In this document: one piece after another, positions 26,757 to 35,938 of the stretch
Layout: each line of letters opens with the position of its first letter
Numbering within the stretch: the stretch's first letter is position 1
Assembly: GCA_039180525.1 (NCBI GenBank)
Contig: JBCDDF010000004.1
Location: 1 to 64,000, forward strand
Source of the DNA: Halovulum sp039180525
GTDB taxonomy: Bacteria > Pseudomonadota > Alphaproteobacteria > Rhodobacterales > Rhodobacteraceae
Direction: 5' to 3'
DNA: 64,000 nt
Notes under the pieces: model-generated
Told to the model about the DNA's origin: nothing
Seen by the model: the letters and a program-made list of their open reading frames with translations, nothing else
Databases searched by the model: none
Program-made: the position numbers and the translations under genes

Positions 26757-29698
26757 GGCACCGGCTCCGTGACCCACGGGTCGCTGTCGGCCCATTCTCC
26801 GTGCCGCGCCAGGTGGTCGTAATCGCCGCCATAGCTTTGCAGCGCAGGCCGGGCGCGCGCGACCATGCCCGCGCCGCACATATAGGCCGTGAGCATCGCC
26901 GACAGTTCATCCCAGACCTGATCCAGCGCCGCATGGTCGGCCTCCAGCGCCAGCGTCTTTGCGGTGGCATCGGTGCCCAGCAGTTCCAGGGCCAGCGTGC
27001 GGTCGGCCCTTAGATCTTCGAACCCGCCCCGTAACGCGATCCCCGCCTCAAGGGGCAACTGCTTGTGAAACGCGGCCGCCTGTTTGGCGGACGGCAGTGT
27101 GCCCTTGTAGTCATAGATCGCGACACCGCCCGCACCGTCGCTGTCGATCCGGTCGGCGCGTGCGGTGAGCGCAAAGTCGCGCGGCAGACCGCCCAGATCG
27201 ACGCGGCCGGCGGTTTCCTGCAGTGCCGGCCGGGCCCGGGCGCGGCGCGCGCCTTCGGCCGCCAGAAACGGTCCGGCAAAGGCCAGCAGCCGCGCCTGCC
27301 AGAGCGCCCGGATGGCGGGCCAGGGCACCTCTGCCGCCAGCACCGCCTCGGTCAGCTTGGCGAACACCTCGGGTGCATCGGCGGGCAGCCCGGCCCGGGT
27401 CTGCGCGATGAACCGCTGCAGCACCTTGTGAAAACCGGTGCCCCGCGCCATCGAATCGGGCGCCGCGCGCAGCGGGTCGAGCGGCCGCAGGCGCAGGTGA
27501 TAGCGCGCGTAGACGGCGTAGGGGTCGCGGATCAGCCGCTCGATCTGGGTCACCGGCAGCGCGGTTGGGAAATCCGCCGGCGGCGGCACCGGCGCGGGGC
27601 GCGACGCCGGCGGCGTCGGCCGGATCGCGGCGCGTTCGCTGCGGTGCAGGGTCAGGATCTCGTCGCCGCGGGCGCGCATGGCGGCCAGTGCGTCGCGCCC
27701 GGCATCGCCGATCCCGGGCAACAGGCTGACCAGCCGCAACAGCCAGCGTGCCGGCACCGCTGGCGCATCGCCGTTGCGCAATGCCCGGGACAGGATCACG
27801 GTTTCGGCGCACGCGGCCTGCTGGAAGTCATGCGCCGACAGGCCGACGCGCCGTTCCTGCAGCGGCAGGCCCAGATCGCGGCGCATCTGGCGGTTCAGCC
27901 AGGGGTCCTGATCGGGTTGTGCGGGCCAGACCCCCTCGTTCAGCCCGCCCAGGATCAACAGATCGGCGGACTGCGTGCGCGCCTCCAAGGTGCCCCAGAT
28001 GGCGATGTCCGCGCGCGGCAGATAGGCGGGTTCGGGCACGTCGACCCCGGCGAATGCGGTGTCGAGCAGCGCGCGGTACTCAGCCGCGGCCATCGGCGCC
28101 GCGGCGCCGCCATGGGCGCGCAGATCGCCCATGATCTGTGCCGCCGCCTGGCCGGCGGCTTCGGCCCACAGCGACTCCGCCCCGGCCAGCGACTCGGCGC
28201 AGGTCAGATGCGCGGCGACGCGATCCGGCAACGGTTGCGGACCCGGTTGGGCCAGGGGCAGCGCCCCGATCACCGCGTCGATCCAGGCCAGGGCCTCGGG
28301 GTCCTTGGCTTCCGCAGCCCAGGCGCGCAAGTGGTCGGCGGTCACCTCCGGCCCGTGGCCGCGCAACAGCCTCTGTTCCAGCTGCGCCGTCAGCGCCAGG
28401 TGGCGCGCCCGGCGGTCATCGTTGCCGCGCGCGGTCAGTGGGTGTTTCAGCAGCGCCACCAGGCTCACCGGGTCGGGTGGGCCAGCCAAAAGCGCCGCGG
28501 TCAGGCGCAGGAACACACCCGGCGGCGTCAGGCCCAAAGGGCGGCCGGCGCTGTCGTCGGGCAGGATGCTCCAACGGTCGAGCGCCGCCGCGACCCGGCG
28601 CGCCAGCGTCCGATCCGGTGTGATCAGCGCCGCGCGCCGGTCGTGTTCGACGGCGCGGCGCAGCGCCAGCGCGATCGCGGTGGCTTCCTCCTGCGGCGTT
28701 TCGGCCTCCATCAGGCTCAGCCCGGCGCAGGCCTGGGCGACCGTGGGCGCAAGCGCGGGCGCTTGGGCAAGCCACTGGTCGGTGACCGGCGCCGGGCGCA
28801 ACGCCAACGACCACAGCCGGTTGCGATCCGGCGCGGCCGGCGCTGCCGCGGTGGTCCAGGCGGGGATGTCGCCGGGCGCGAGGCCCAGCCGATCGCAAAG
28901 CTTGGCCAGGGGAAACTGCGGATGATCCTGCGAGGCATCCGGCGCGGTCAGGCGTGCCCACACCGCATCCGGTATGTCCATGTCCAGCCCCGGCAGCACC
29001 ACCGCCCCCTGCGGCAGGCCGGCGACCGCCGCCATGAACGCCGCCACCGCGCCGCGCGAACCGGTCGAGCCGGCGACGATCACCGGGTGAGCCGGCGGCT
29101 GCGCCCGCCAGCGCGCCGCATGCCGTTCCAGCGCCAGGCGGGTGCGCGCGGCGCGGTCCAGGCCGGACGGATCGGCGGCCGCCATGGCCGGTTCGATCAG
29201 TTTCAGAAACGCCAGACTGCGCTGCCAGTGCCCGGCGCTTTCGGGCGGTGTCAGGCGGGCCAGGGCACCGGTGTCCACCGCCTCTATCTGCATCTCCTCC
29301 AGCAGGCGCGCCAGACTGTCGGCCAGCGCAAAAGCCGCGGCACCAGGCGCAATCTGGGGATCCGCCGCGATCAGGGCCGCGACCAGCCGGGTCAGTTCCA
29401 GCCGCCGGCTCAGCGGCGGCAGCGGCGGCGGCAGATCGGGGAAGTCTTCGGCCAGATCCTCCAACACGCGCACCCGCGGGGAAAGCGCGACCGGCGCCGC
29501 CGTCAGCAGCGCCATCAGCCGCCGGCGCGCGCGCTGGGTGTTGACGATGATCTCCACCCGTGCCCTGGCAAACGGATCGGCGCGTGCCCTGTTAAGGCGG
29601 GCGTCGAGCCCCGCCAGCAAAGCGTGGCCGAAATCCACCCCGGGTGGGACGGCGAAAAGCCGCGGCCGGTCCTGCGGCGAAAACAGCGGCTCAGCCAT
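26753..29698 (-). CDS. addB: AddB subunit of the AddAB helicase-nuclease
   Basis: This 981-aa partner of AddA carries an inactivated helicase fold and a second nuclease. The alphaproteobacterial pattern is evident: VIVAGSTGSRGAVAAFM (about 205), LLILGGLNEGVWPAQPDQDPWLNR (about 590) and PVTQIERLIRDPYAVYARY (about 715). At the C-terminus the nuclease strand TARADRIDSDGAGGVAIYDYK lies near 880. MAEPLFSPQD at 29698 is preferred over a longer start, because it overlaps the murU end by only 8 bp. Confidence 0.93.
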   Translation of the reverse strand: MAEPLFSPQDRPRLFAVPPGVDFGHALLAGLDARLNRARADPFARARVEIIVNTQRARRRLMALLTAAPVALSPRVRVLEDLAEDFPDLPPPLPPLSRRLELTRLVAALIAADPQIAPGAAAFALADSLARLLEEMQIEAVDTGALARLTPPESAGHWQRSLAFLKLIEPAMAAADPSGLDRAARTRLALERHAARWRAQPPAHPVIVAGSTGSRGAVAAFMAAVAGLPQGAVVLPGLDMDIPDAVWARLTAPDASQDHPQFPLAKLCDRLGLAPGDIPAWTTAAAPAAPDRNRLWSLALRPAPVTDQWLAQAPALAPTVAQACAGLSLMEAETPQEEATAIALALRRAVEHDRRAALITPDRTLARRVAAALDRWSILPDDSAGRPLGLTPPGVFLRLTAALLAGPPDPVSLVALLKHPLTARGNDDRRARHLALTAQLEQRLLRGHGPEVTADHLRAWAAEAKDPEALAWIDAVIGALPLAQPGPQPLPDRVAAHLTCAESLAGAESLWAEAAGQAAAQIMGDLRAHGGAAAPMAAAEYRALLDTAFAGVDVPEPAYLPRADIAIWGTLEARTQSADLLILGGLNEGVWPAQPDQDPWLNRQMRRDLGLPLQERRVGLSAHDFQQAACAETVILSRALRNGDAPAVPARWLLRLVSLLPGIGDAGRDALAAMRARGDEILTLHRSERAAIRPTPPASRPAPVPPPADFPTALPVTQIERLIRDPYAVYARYHLRLRPLDPLRAAPDSMARGTGFHKVLQRFIAQTRAGLPADAPEVFAKLTEAVLAAEVPWPAIRALWQARLLAFAGPFLAAEGARRARARPALQETAGRVDLGGLPRDFALTARADRIDSDGAGGVAIYDYKGTLPSAKQAAAFHKQLPLEAGIALRGGFEDLRADRTLALELLGTDATAKTLALEADHAALDQVWDELSAMLTAYMCGAGMVARARPALQSYGGDYDHLARHGEWADSDPWVTEPVP

Positions 29699-30392
29699 CG
29701 CGCAGCATCGCCTCGGCCAGGGCGATATTTTCGGGCCGGCCGACATCGCACCATTGGCCGGCATAGACCGCGCCGAACAGCCGCCGGCTGTCCAGCAACT
29801 GGTCCCAGATCGCGTGCAGCGAAAAGGCGGGGCCGGGGATGTTCGCCGCCGGTGCGGGATCGATCACCTGCAGCCCGGTGTAGACATAGGGCGCGTGGGG
29901 CGCCGACCCCCGCCACCGCAGATGGCCGCTGTCTTCCAGAAAGAAATCGCCCGGCCCGGTATGGCCGCGCGCCGCCGCTCGCGGCACCAAAAGCAGCCGC
30001 GCGGCCGCCATGGGCAGCGCCCCGGCCAGGGGCGCTAACGGGTTCGGGCCACGCCAGACCGCATCCGCGTTCAGCGTCCAGACCGGCCCCTTGCCCAGCA
30101 GTGGCAGAGCATGGCGCAGCCCGCCGCCGGTCTCCAACAGCTCGTTCTCGTGAGAGATCTGCACATCGAGCCGCGTTTCGGCCGCCAGATGCGCGTGCAG
30201 CGGTGCGGGAACATGGTGGGTATTGACCACCGCGCGCGCGACGCCGTGCGCCGCCAGCAACTCCAGCGCGTGGTCGATCAAGGGACGCCCGGCGACTGCG
30301 ATCATCGCCTTGGGCCGGTCGGCGGTCAGCGCGCCCATGCGCGTGCCGCGCCCGGCGGCAAAGACCATCGCGGTATCCGGCGACATGCTCAT
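29691..30392 (-). CDS. murU: N-acetylmuramate-1-phosphate uridylyltransferase MurU
   Basis: This 233-aa nucleotidyltransferase has the sugar-nucleotide signature MVFAAGRGTRMGALTADRPKAM near the N-terminus, ETGGGLRHALPLLG (about 90) and LNADAVW (about 107). In Pseudomonas MurU makes UDP-MurNAc from MurNAc-1-phosphate, recycling cell wall and bypassing de novo MurA. Its ATG overlaps the stop of the kinase gene by ATGA, matching the AmgK-MurU pair known from proteobacteria. The assignment rests on this pairing; a sugar-phosphate nucleotidyltransferase of other specificity is the alternative. Confidence 0.85.
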   Translation of the reverse strand: MSMSPDTAMVFAAGRGTRMGALTADRPKAMIAVAGRPLIDHALELLAAHGVARAVVNTHHVPAPLHAHLAAETRLDVQISHENELLETGGGLRHALPLLGKGPVWTLNADAVWRGPNPLAPLAGALPMAAARLLLVPRAAARGHTGPGDFFLEDSGHLRWRGSAPHAPYVYTGLQVIDPAPAANIPGPAFSLHAIWDQLLDSRRLFGAVYAGQWCDVGRPENIALAEAMLRDG

Positions 30393-31399
30393 GCCGCGGC
30401 GCCCCGGCGCAACCCGGCCAGGACCGCGGGCGTCGGCGGCGGCAGGTGGCGGGCGACCCAGTCGCGCAGCGGCGCCAGATCGGCATGCGCCAGATCGGTC
30501 TGCAAATGGTCCCAGACCCGCGGGATCATATCGACATAGCGCGGCTTTCCGTCCCGCCGCGCCAGCCGTGCGAAGAGGCCCAGGATCTTGAGGTTGCGAT
30601 GCGCGCCCAGCCGCGCGCAATCGGCATCGAGCGCCGCCGGCGCGACCCCCGCCGCCGCGGCAAAACGGGCGCGCATCCGCGCCTGCAGATCCAGCCCGAC
30701 ATCGCGGCGCGCATCCTGCAGCAGAGAGACCAGGTCATAGGCCGGGTGGCCGGCGCGCGCATCTTGATAGTCGAGCAGCCCGACCCTTTCATGGCCTGCG
30801 CGCTGCGGCAGCCAGACCAGGTTCTCGGCGTGGTAGTCGATCAGCACGCAGACCGGCGGCGCGGGCGTCAGGCCGGCGATCAGATCGTCGATCAGCGCCA
30901 GATACACCTGCCGCGCCCCTGCCGCCCGGTCGGTCGGCGGCGCATACCAATCCAGCGCCAGCAAAGCCTCACGGTGATGGATCTGCCGGTCATAGTCGGG
31001 CAGGCCGTGCGCCAGGCTTGGTTCTGCCTGAAGCACGGCCAATAGGTCGACCGCGGCGGCGTAAAGCTCGCGCTCCAAATCCGGTTGGCGTTGCAAAAGG
31101 CGGGCGAACAGATCGTCGCCCAGATCCTCCATCAGCAGAAGTCCCAGCGCTGGATCCGTTTGGTAAAGCGCCGGCGCGGAGAGACCGACCCCGCGCAGCC
31201 GCGCGGTCATGTCGACGAAGGGGATCACGCTTTGAGCGGTGTCCGGCGGTGCATCCATCAGCATCGCGCCCGCCCCGTCCGGCCGCCGCAGCCGCGCATA
31301 ACGCCGGGTCGAGGCATCGCCCGGCAGCGGGTCGAGCGCCGCGTCCCGCCAATCGCCGGCGGCGAGAAAGGCCGCGATCGCCGCCTCACGTAGGGGCAT
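30389..31399 (-). CDS. amgK: N-acetylmuramate/N-acetylglucosamine kinase AmgK
   Basis: This 336-aa protein belongs to the aminoglycoside-phosphotransferase family. The N-lobe has LPGDASTRRYARL (about 25), and the catalytic-loop region is VLIDYHAENLVWL (about 195) with the metal-binding LLDYQDARAGHPAYDL (about 220). In Pseudomonas AmgK phosphorylates MurNAc at the anomeric position for MurU. Location between tsaE and murU with overlaps of 14 and 4 bp supports that function over antibiotic resistance. MPLREAAIAAFL at 31399 is taken as start; the upstream extension lies inside tsaE. Confidence 0.85.
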   Translation of the reverse strand: MPLREAAIAAFLAAGDWRDAALDPLPGDASTRRYARLRRPDGAGAMLMDAPPDTAQSVIPFVDMTARLRGVGLSAPALYQTDPALGLLLMEDLGDDLFARLLQRQPDLERELYAAAVDLLAVLQAEPSLAHGLPDYDRQIHHREALLALDWYAPPTDRAAGARQVYLALIDDLIAGLTPAPPVCVLIDYHAENLVWLPQRAGHERVGLLDYQDARAGHPAYDLVSLLQDARRDVGLDLQARMRARFAAAAGVAPAALDADCARLGAHRNLKILGLFARLARRDGKPRYVDMIPRVWDHLQTDLAHADLAPLRDWVARHLPPPTPAVLAGLRRGAAA

Positions 31400-31901
31400 G
31401 CGCGGCCCCTTTCGCATTGTCGCCCAAGGCGCGGAGCGCCGGCGCCCAACCCGGGCCATGCGCCGTGATGTGGGCCAGACGGACGTCTGCCGCGGTGCCG
31501 GGCTCCAGCGCAATCTCCAGTCGCCGCGCCGGGGTCAGATCACCCATCGCTTCGGGCCATTCGATCAGCGAAACGGCCTCCTCGATGACCGCCTCAAGTC
31601 CAAGCTCCGCGATCTCCGCCGCATCGCCCAACCGATAGAGATCGGCGTGCCACCACCACAGATCGCCGATTCGGTAGGGCTGCACCAAGGTGTAGGTCGG
31701 CGACGGCACCGGCTCCACCGGCTGACCGGCGGCGGCCTGCGCCGCTTGGATCGCGGCCCTGGCAAAGGCGGATTTTCCGGCGCCCAGCGGGCCCGACAAA
31801 AGCACCGCGTCGCCGCCGCGCAGGGTGGCGGCCAAGGCGGCGGCGGCCCGCGCCGTGTCCGCTTCGCTGCTGAACTGAACTGAAATTCGACGCGCCGCCA
31901 T
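31386..31901 (-). CDS. tsaE: tRNA threonylcarbamoyladenosine synthesis ATPase TsaE
   Basis: This 171-aa P-loop ATPase works with TsaB and TsaD in making t6A37 in ANN-decoding tRNAs. Seen are the Walker A SGPLGAGKSAFAR (36-48), SPTYTLVQPY (66-75) and HADLYRLGDAAE (85-96), as well as IEWPE at about 115. The gene starts the tsaE-amgK-murU-addB-addA string on the minus strand. The 213 bp between it and the PAS protein gene show no clear promoter by eye. Confidence 0.94.
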   Translation of the reverse strand: MAARRISVQFSSEADTARAAAALAATLRGGDAVLLSGPLGAGKSAFARAAIQAAQAAAGQPVEPVPSPTYTLVQPYRIGDLWWWHADLYRLGDAAEIAELGLEAVIEEAVSLIEWPEAMGDLTPARRLEIALEPGTAADVRLAHITAHGPGWAPALRALGDNAKGAAHAPT

Positions 31902-32114
31902 TCCATAGCCTTTCGGCTTTCTTGCCGGGCGGTGCGGGGCGTTGCAAGCGGGTTGGGGTCAGGACCCATTTCTCCTGCGCCGCCGGCGCCAGATCCACGA
32001 AACCTCAGCGGTGCCGACCAGGGCCTTGAAATAGAGCCACCATTCCCACGCGCTCGCTCACACTTCAGGCGGAAAATCTGTCAAACCGGAGGTGCGGGGG
32101 GATGGGTCCCGACC

Positions 32115-33563
32115 CTACGACACCCGCGCCATCGGGATCGGTTGCGGGCGGCCGCCGGCATCGGCCATGTGCGAGACCATCAGCAGAGTCGATCCATCGG
32201 GCAGGGCACTGGCGCGCAGGCGCCAGGCGGTGCCATCCGTCGGGTCCGTTGCGCAATCCCACTGGCCAGAGCGTTCCGCGGCCAAGGCGAAACGCTTGAA
32301 CTCCTGCCAGGTGGCGCCGTCGCCCAGCGATGTCTCGGCGGCGGCGATGACGCCGTCGATGCCGTCATCCATCACCGTGTCCAGCGCATCGACACCCAGC
32401 GCCCGGTTGAAGGCATCGTTGGAAAACAGAACTTGGCCGGAACTGCTGAACATCGCGACCCCGTCGCGCAACCGATCGAGCGTCGCCTGGCCCAGTTCGA
32501 CTTCCGCCCGGTAGCGACGTTCCAGGTTCACATGGCGCGAGATGTCCTCGAAGACGAAGGCGATCGCCCCACGCGGGTGCGGCCGCGCGGACACGCGGAT
32601 GACCTGTCCCGAGGGCAGCGTCCAGTCCTCGCCATACGGGGTTTCGGCCGCGGTAGAGCACACCTCCGCCAGACGCCGGCGCCAGGCGGTGAAATCCGAC
32701 TGTTCGGGCACCATGCGGTTCTGGCGCAGGGCTTCGACAAACTCGCGAAAGCTCATCCTCTGGGCCAGCGCCACCGGGTCGAGCCCGAAAAGATTCGTCA
32801 GCGCGGGATTGAACAGGCTCAACTGCCGTTCGCGATCGAAGATCGCCAACGCGATGTCGAGATGCGCAAAGGTTTCTGTCAGCGTCGACATGAAGCTTTC
32901 CAGCGACTGTTCGGCCCGCGCCTGGGCGTCGATATCCTCCAGATAGGTGATCGTGCGCCCGTCATCGGTGGGCACGGTGGACACCCGCACCCAGCCAAGT
33001 TGCGTGCCATCCTCACTGCGCAATTGCGTCTGGCCGTCGCCGGTGCCGGGCGCCAGCGCCTGTAGCGCCGCTTTGCCCGCGCCAGTGCGCAGATAGGCCG
33101 CGGCCGCATCGTTGGCCCAGGTCAGCGCGCCGGCGGCGTCTGTCTCGAAGGCGATCACGGGGCCGTTTTCGGCCCGCGCCCGCAGCCGCGCCGTTTCGGC
33201 CAGCGGCGCCTCGGTTTCGGCCAGGCGGTGGTACAGTGCCGCCTCGCCCGGGCTGGCGCGGTGGAATGTCAGGTGCCCGCGCAGCCGGCTGACCGACATC
33301 TCCAGGCGCAGCAGGCGACCGTCGCGCCCGTTCAGGTGAAGGATCGCGGCCTCGCCGGTATCCAGAAAGCGGGTAAGGCCGGCGGCCAAGGCCGGGTCGA
33401 GGTCCGAGCTTTCGGTCAACGGTCGCGCCGGCGCGCCGGGGGTGAGCGGGATCGACGGGTCGGACGGCCAGGCGCCGCTTGCGGACACGATCCGGTCGCC
33501 GCTCAGCGTCACGGCGCAAAGCGGCGGCGGCGGGGCGGCGCCGGCGGCCGCGCCTTTCGACAT
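32115..33563 (-). CDS. PAS-domain signalling protein, DivL-like without kinase core
   Basis: This 482-aa protein has several PAS-like segments: about 115-215 (ENGPVIAFETDAAGALTWAN), 230-345 (HLDIALAIFDRERQLSLFNPAL), and 355-470 (LDRLRDGVAMFSSSGQVLFSND). The central helix YRAEVELGQATLDRLRDG resembles a sensor dimerisation segment, but no histidine-box or ATPase domain follows, as the protein ends at residue 482. It may sense or relay signals through partners. ATG 33563 (MSKGAAAG) is the likely start but lacks a strong ribosome site, and an in-frame TTG at 33677 is the alternative. The gene stands between regB and tsaE on the same strand. Confidence 0.7.
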   Translation of the reverse strand: MSKGAAAGAAPPPPLCAVTLSGDRIVSASGAWPSDPSIPLTPGAPARPLTESSDLDPALAAGLTRFLDTGEAAILHLNGRDGRLLRLEMSVSRLRGHLTFHRASPGEAALYHRLAETEAPLAETARLRARAENGPVIAFETDAAGALTWANDAAAAYLRTGAGKAALQALAPGTGDGQTQLRSEDGTQLGWVRVSTVPTDDGRTITYLEDIDAQARAEQSLESFMSTLTETFAHLDIALAIFDRERQLSLFNPALTNLFGLDPVALAQRMSFREFVEALRQNRMVPEQSDFTAWRRRLAEVCSTAAETPYGEDWTLPSGQVIRVSARPHPRGAIAFVFEDISRHVNLERRYRAEVELGQATLDRLRDGVAMFSSSGQVLFSNDAFNRALGVDALDTVMDDGIDGVIAAAETSLGDGATWQEFKRFALAAERSGQWDCATDPTDGTAWRLRASALPDGSTLLMVSHMADAGGRPQPIPMARVS

Positions 33564-33690
33564 TCGGGTGCCGCCGCGCGATCCCGCGTCTCGTCCTATG
33601 ATCCAGGTCTTCAACGGTCCACTCCGCCTCACGTGTCTGCCACCTGCCGTCTGCAGCGCTAACTCTTTCGCAGGCAAGCTTAATGAACGG

Positions 33691-35073
33691 TTAAGGCGCG
33701 GGGGCGAGCGGGAGATTTTCGCCCAGGGCCCCGCGCACCGTTTCCCGCGGGATCTCTATCTGCGCGCGTTCCCAGACCACCTGGACGATCGCGCCGCTGG
33801 GTTGATCGGGCGGCGGGCCGCCGGGGCGGACGCCATTGGCAAAGGTCAGCGCCGCGCCCGTGCGTTCCAAAAGCGTCTTGGCGATGAACAGCCCCAGCCC
33901 CATGCCGGCATAGCCGGGCCGCTCTCTCTCGGCGCTGCGCGTGCCGTTGCGCGGGCGCAGGAACGGGTCGCCGATACGGCCGAGCAGATCCGCCGGATAG
34001 CCGGCGCCGTCGTCGCCCACGCGCAGGATCAACTGCGATTCCGTCCAATCCAGATCGATCCACACCTTCGTCTCGGCGAAATCGACCGCGTTCTGCACCA
34101 GGTTGCGCACGCCGTGCACGAGCTCTGGCTGGCGGCGGATCTCTGGCTGGGCGCCGCCGGTCCCGCGCTGCCGGATCTCCACCACCGCCGCCCGGTTCAT
34201 GTGGGGCCGTGCGGCCTCTTCGATCACGGCGGAAAACGGGGCGTAGCGCAGGTGCAGATCTTCCTTCCCGCTTTCGCCCATCGACAACAGGATCTGGCGG
34301 CAGCGGTCCGCCTGCGCACGGATCAGCGCGACATCCTCGGCCAGTTCGGGCCGATCCGACAAATCGTCCGCCAGTTCCGACGACACCAGCATGATCGTGG
34401 CCAGCGGCGTGCCCAACTCATGCGCCGCCGCGGCGACCACGCCGCCCAATGCGGTGAGCTTTTGTTCCCGCTCCAGCGCAAGTTGGGTCGCGGTCAGCGC
34501 CTCGCTCATGGAGTAGGTCTCCATCGACACCCGGCGGGCATAGACGCCCAGAAACACGATGGCGATGGTCAGCGCCGACCAGATCCCCCCCACCAGGATC
34601 GGTGGAATCGCCAGAATCTCGCCATCGGCCAGCCGCAAGGGCACGTGAACCTGCGCCAGGATGGTCACCGCCAGCAGACTGACCGAGCCCAGCATCAGTG
34701 TGGCCCCCAGGCTCAGCACCGTCGCCGCGATGATGGTCTGCGCCAGCATCAGCACCGCAAACGGGTTGTTCAGTCCGCCGGTCAGAAAAAGCAGCGCGAA
34801 AAGCTGGGCGATGTCGAACAGCAGCGTCAGCAGCGCCTCGCGCTGATCCAGACGTTTGTTTTCGGGGTAGAGCAACGTGGTGCCCAGATTGACCGCCGCG
34901 GACAGACCGATCAGCAGCAGGCAAAGCTCCAACCGCAGCAGAACGCCCAGATACTGTGTCGACACCACCACGGCGATCAGTTGGCCCAGCACCGCCAGCC
35001 AGCGCAGATAGACCAGCGTGCGCAGGCGTACCCAGTTCTGCGCGGGGCGGGGTGTGTCGAAGAAAAGTCTCAT
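33691..35073 (-). CDS. regB: Redox sensor histidine kinase RegB/PrrB
   Basis: This 460-aa membrane histidine kinase has six hydrophobic segments in residues 25-180 and the quinone-binding loop GGLNNPF (99-105). The H box AAAHELGTPLATI puts the phospho-His at 218, and the redox-active Cys of RegB kinases is present at 258 in DRCRQIL. The ATPase motifs are N (VQNAVDFA), G1 (VGDDGAGYP) and G2 (GMGLGLFIAKTLLER). RegB controls photosynthesis, respiration, CO2 and N2 genes through RegA. Divergent senC is as in Rhodobacter, but regA does not follow it here. Confidence 0.95.
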   Translation of the reverse strand: MRLFFDTPRPAQNWVRLRTLVYLRWLAVLGQLIAVVVSTQYLGVLLRLELCLLLIGLSAAVNLGTTLLYPENKRLDQREALLTLLFDIAQLFALLFLTGGLNNPFAVLMLAQTIIAATVLSLGATLMLGSVSLLAVTILAQVHVPLRLADGEILAIPPILVGGIWSALTIAIVFLGVYARRVSMETYSMSEALTATQLALEREQKLTALGGVVAAAAHELGTPLATIMLVSSELADDLSDRPELAEDVALIRAQADRCRQILLSMGESGKEDLHLRYAPFSAVIEEAARPHMNRAAVVEIRQRGTGGAQPEIRRQPELVHGVRNLVQNAVDFAETKVWIDLDWTESQLILRVGDDGAGYPADLLGRIGDPFLRPRNGTRSAERERPGYAGMGLGLFIAKTLLERTGAALTFANGVRPGGPPPDQPSGAIVQVVWERAQIEIPRETVRGALGENLPLAPAP

Positions 35074-35165
35074 ACGCGGTCCCGGGCTGGCGGCAGGGCT
35101 GTGACAAAGCTGTGAGTTGCCGCTGCCATCGCTACCAGCGAATATAGCGCCAAGGAGAGATGTCC

Positions 35166-35795
35166 ATGACCAGAACTTTTGCCATAGCCGCCGGTGTTGC
35201 GGTGTGCGCGCTGCTGGCCGGCACTGCGGCGTATATGATCGGCGCGCAGCGCGGCGACCGTTTTGCGCAATGCTACGGCGAGGGGACGGGGCGTGGCACC
35301 GATGCCATCGGCGGGCCGTTCACGCTGACGCGCCACGATGGCGCCGAGGTGACCGAGGCCGAGGTCGTCGAGGGGCTGACGCTGGTCTATTTCGGTTACA
35401 CCTTCTGCCCCGACGTCTGCCCGTTCGACGTGGTGCGCAATGCCGAGGCGGTGGAGTTGGCCGAGGAAGACGGCGCGATCGTGCGACCGGTCTTCGTGAC
35501 CGTGGATCCGGAGCGCGACACGGCGGAGGTCATGGCCGACTACGTTGGCGCGATGCACCCGCGCATGGTCGGTCTGACCGGCACCGAAGATCAGGTGGAG
35601 ACCGCCAAGAAAGCCTATAGCGTCTATGCCGCCCGTGCCGCGGGTACCGGCGGCGCGGACGAACACTATCTGGTCGACCATACGACGCTGAGCTATCTGA
35701 TGCATCCCGACGAGGGCTCGATCGCGTTTTTCCGCCGTGAGGTCTCGCCGGAGGACATGGCTTCCAGGCTCAGTTGTTTCTCAGAGGCGATCTGA
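35166..35795 (+). CDS. senC: SCO1/SenC/PrrC copper chaperone
   Basis: This 209-aa membrane-anchored periplasmic protein helps assemble the CuA site of cytochrome oxidase. It has an N-terminal anchor helix (about residues 5-28) and the copper motif FCPDVCPF (CxxxC), followed by VFVTVDPERDTAEV and, near the end, the conserved His of YLVDHTTLSYL. Two in-frame ATGs are close together. AAGGAG is 8 nt from the second (35166) and only 2 nt from the first (35160), so 35166 is chosen. It is divergent from regB across ~92 bp. Confidence 0.9.
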   Translation: MTRTFAIAAGVAVCALLAGTAAYMIGAQRGDRFAQCYGEGTGRGTDAIGGPFTLTRHDGAEVTEAEVVEGLTLVYFGYTFCPDVCPFDVVRNAEAVELAEEDGAIVRPVFVTVDPERDTAEVMADYVGAMHPRMVGLTGTEDQVETAKKAYSVYAARAAGTGGADEHYLVDHTTLSYLMHPDEGSIAFFRREVSPEDMASRLSCFSEAI

Positions 35796-35840
35796 AGGCC
35801 GAAAGCCGAAGGCTGGAGGGATTCCGACTTTCTTCGGAAC

Positions 35841-35915
35841 GCGCCCCGGACCTGATCCGGGGCCTCTTCTTCGCCTGGCGCGAAACCAGAGGCCCCGGGT
35901 CGGGCCCCGGGGCGC
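35841..35915. repeat. Large nested inverted repeat between senC and fabI
   Basis: Arms 35841-35867 and 35888-35915 are near-perfect reverse complements, each starting or ending in GCGCCCCGG / CCGGGGCGC. Each arm is itself a small palindrome of the type CCCCGGACCTGATCCGGGG. The unit fills the gap between two convergent genes and would terminate both. CCCCGGATCAGGTCCGGGG-like palindromes are widespread in alphaproteobacteria as I recall, so it may be a dispersed repeat. Confidence 0.75.
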
Positions 35916-35938
35916 GTTTCGCAGGGCCTCAAGGCGCG

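Noticed and set aside
24984..26822. 612-aa forward ORF
   Set aside because: Antisense shadow of addA, arising from GC-rich codon bias.
23454..26879. AddA beginning at 26879
   Set aside because: The first 41 residues are out-of-frame addB sequence; the ATG at 26756 overlaps the addB stop by ATGA.
27065..30226. 1053-aa forward ORF over addB/murU
   Set aside because: It is the antisense frame of strongly supported addB and murU; basic, repetitive composition and no ribosome site or motifs.
33442..35115. 557-aa forward ORF
   Set aside because: Antisense shadow of regB and the PAS protein.
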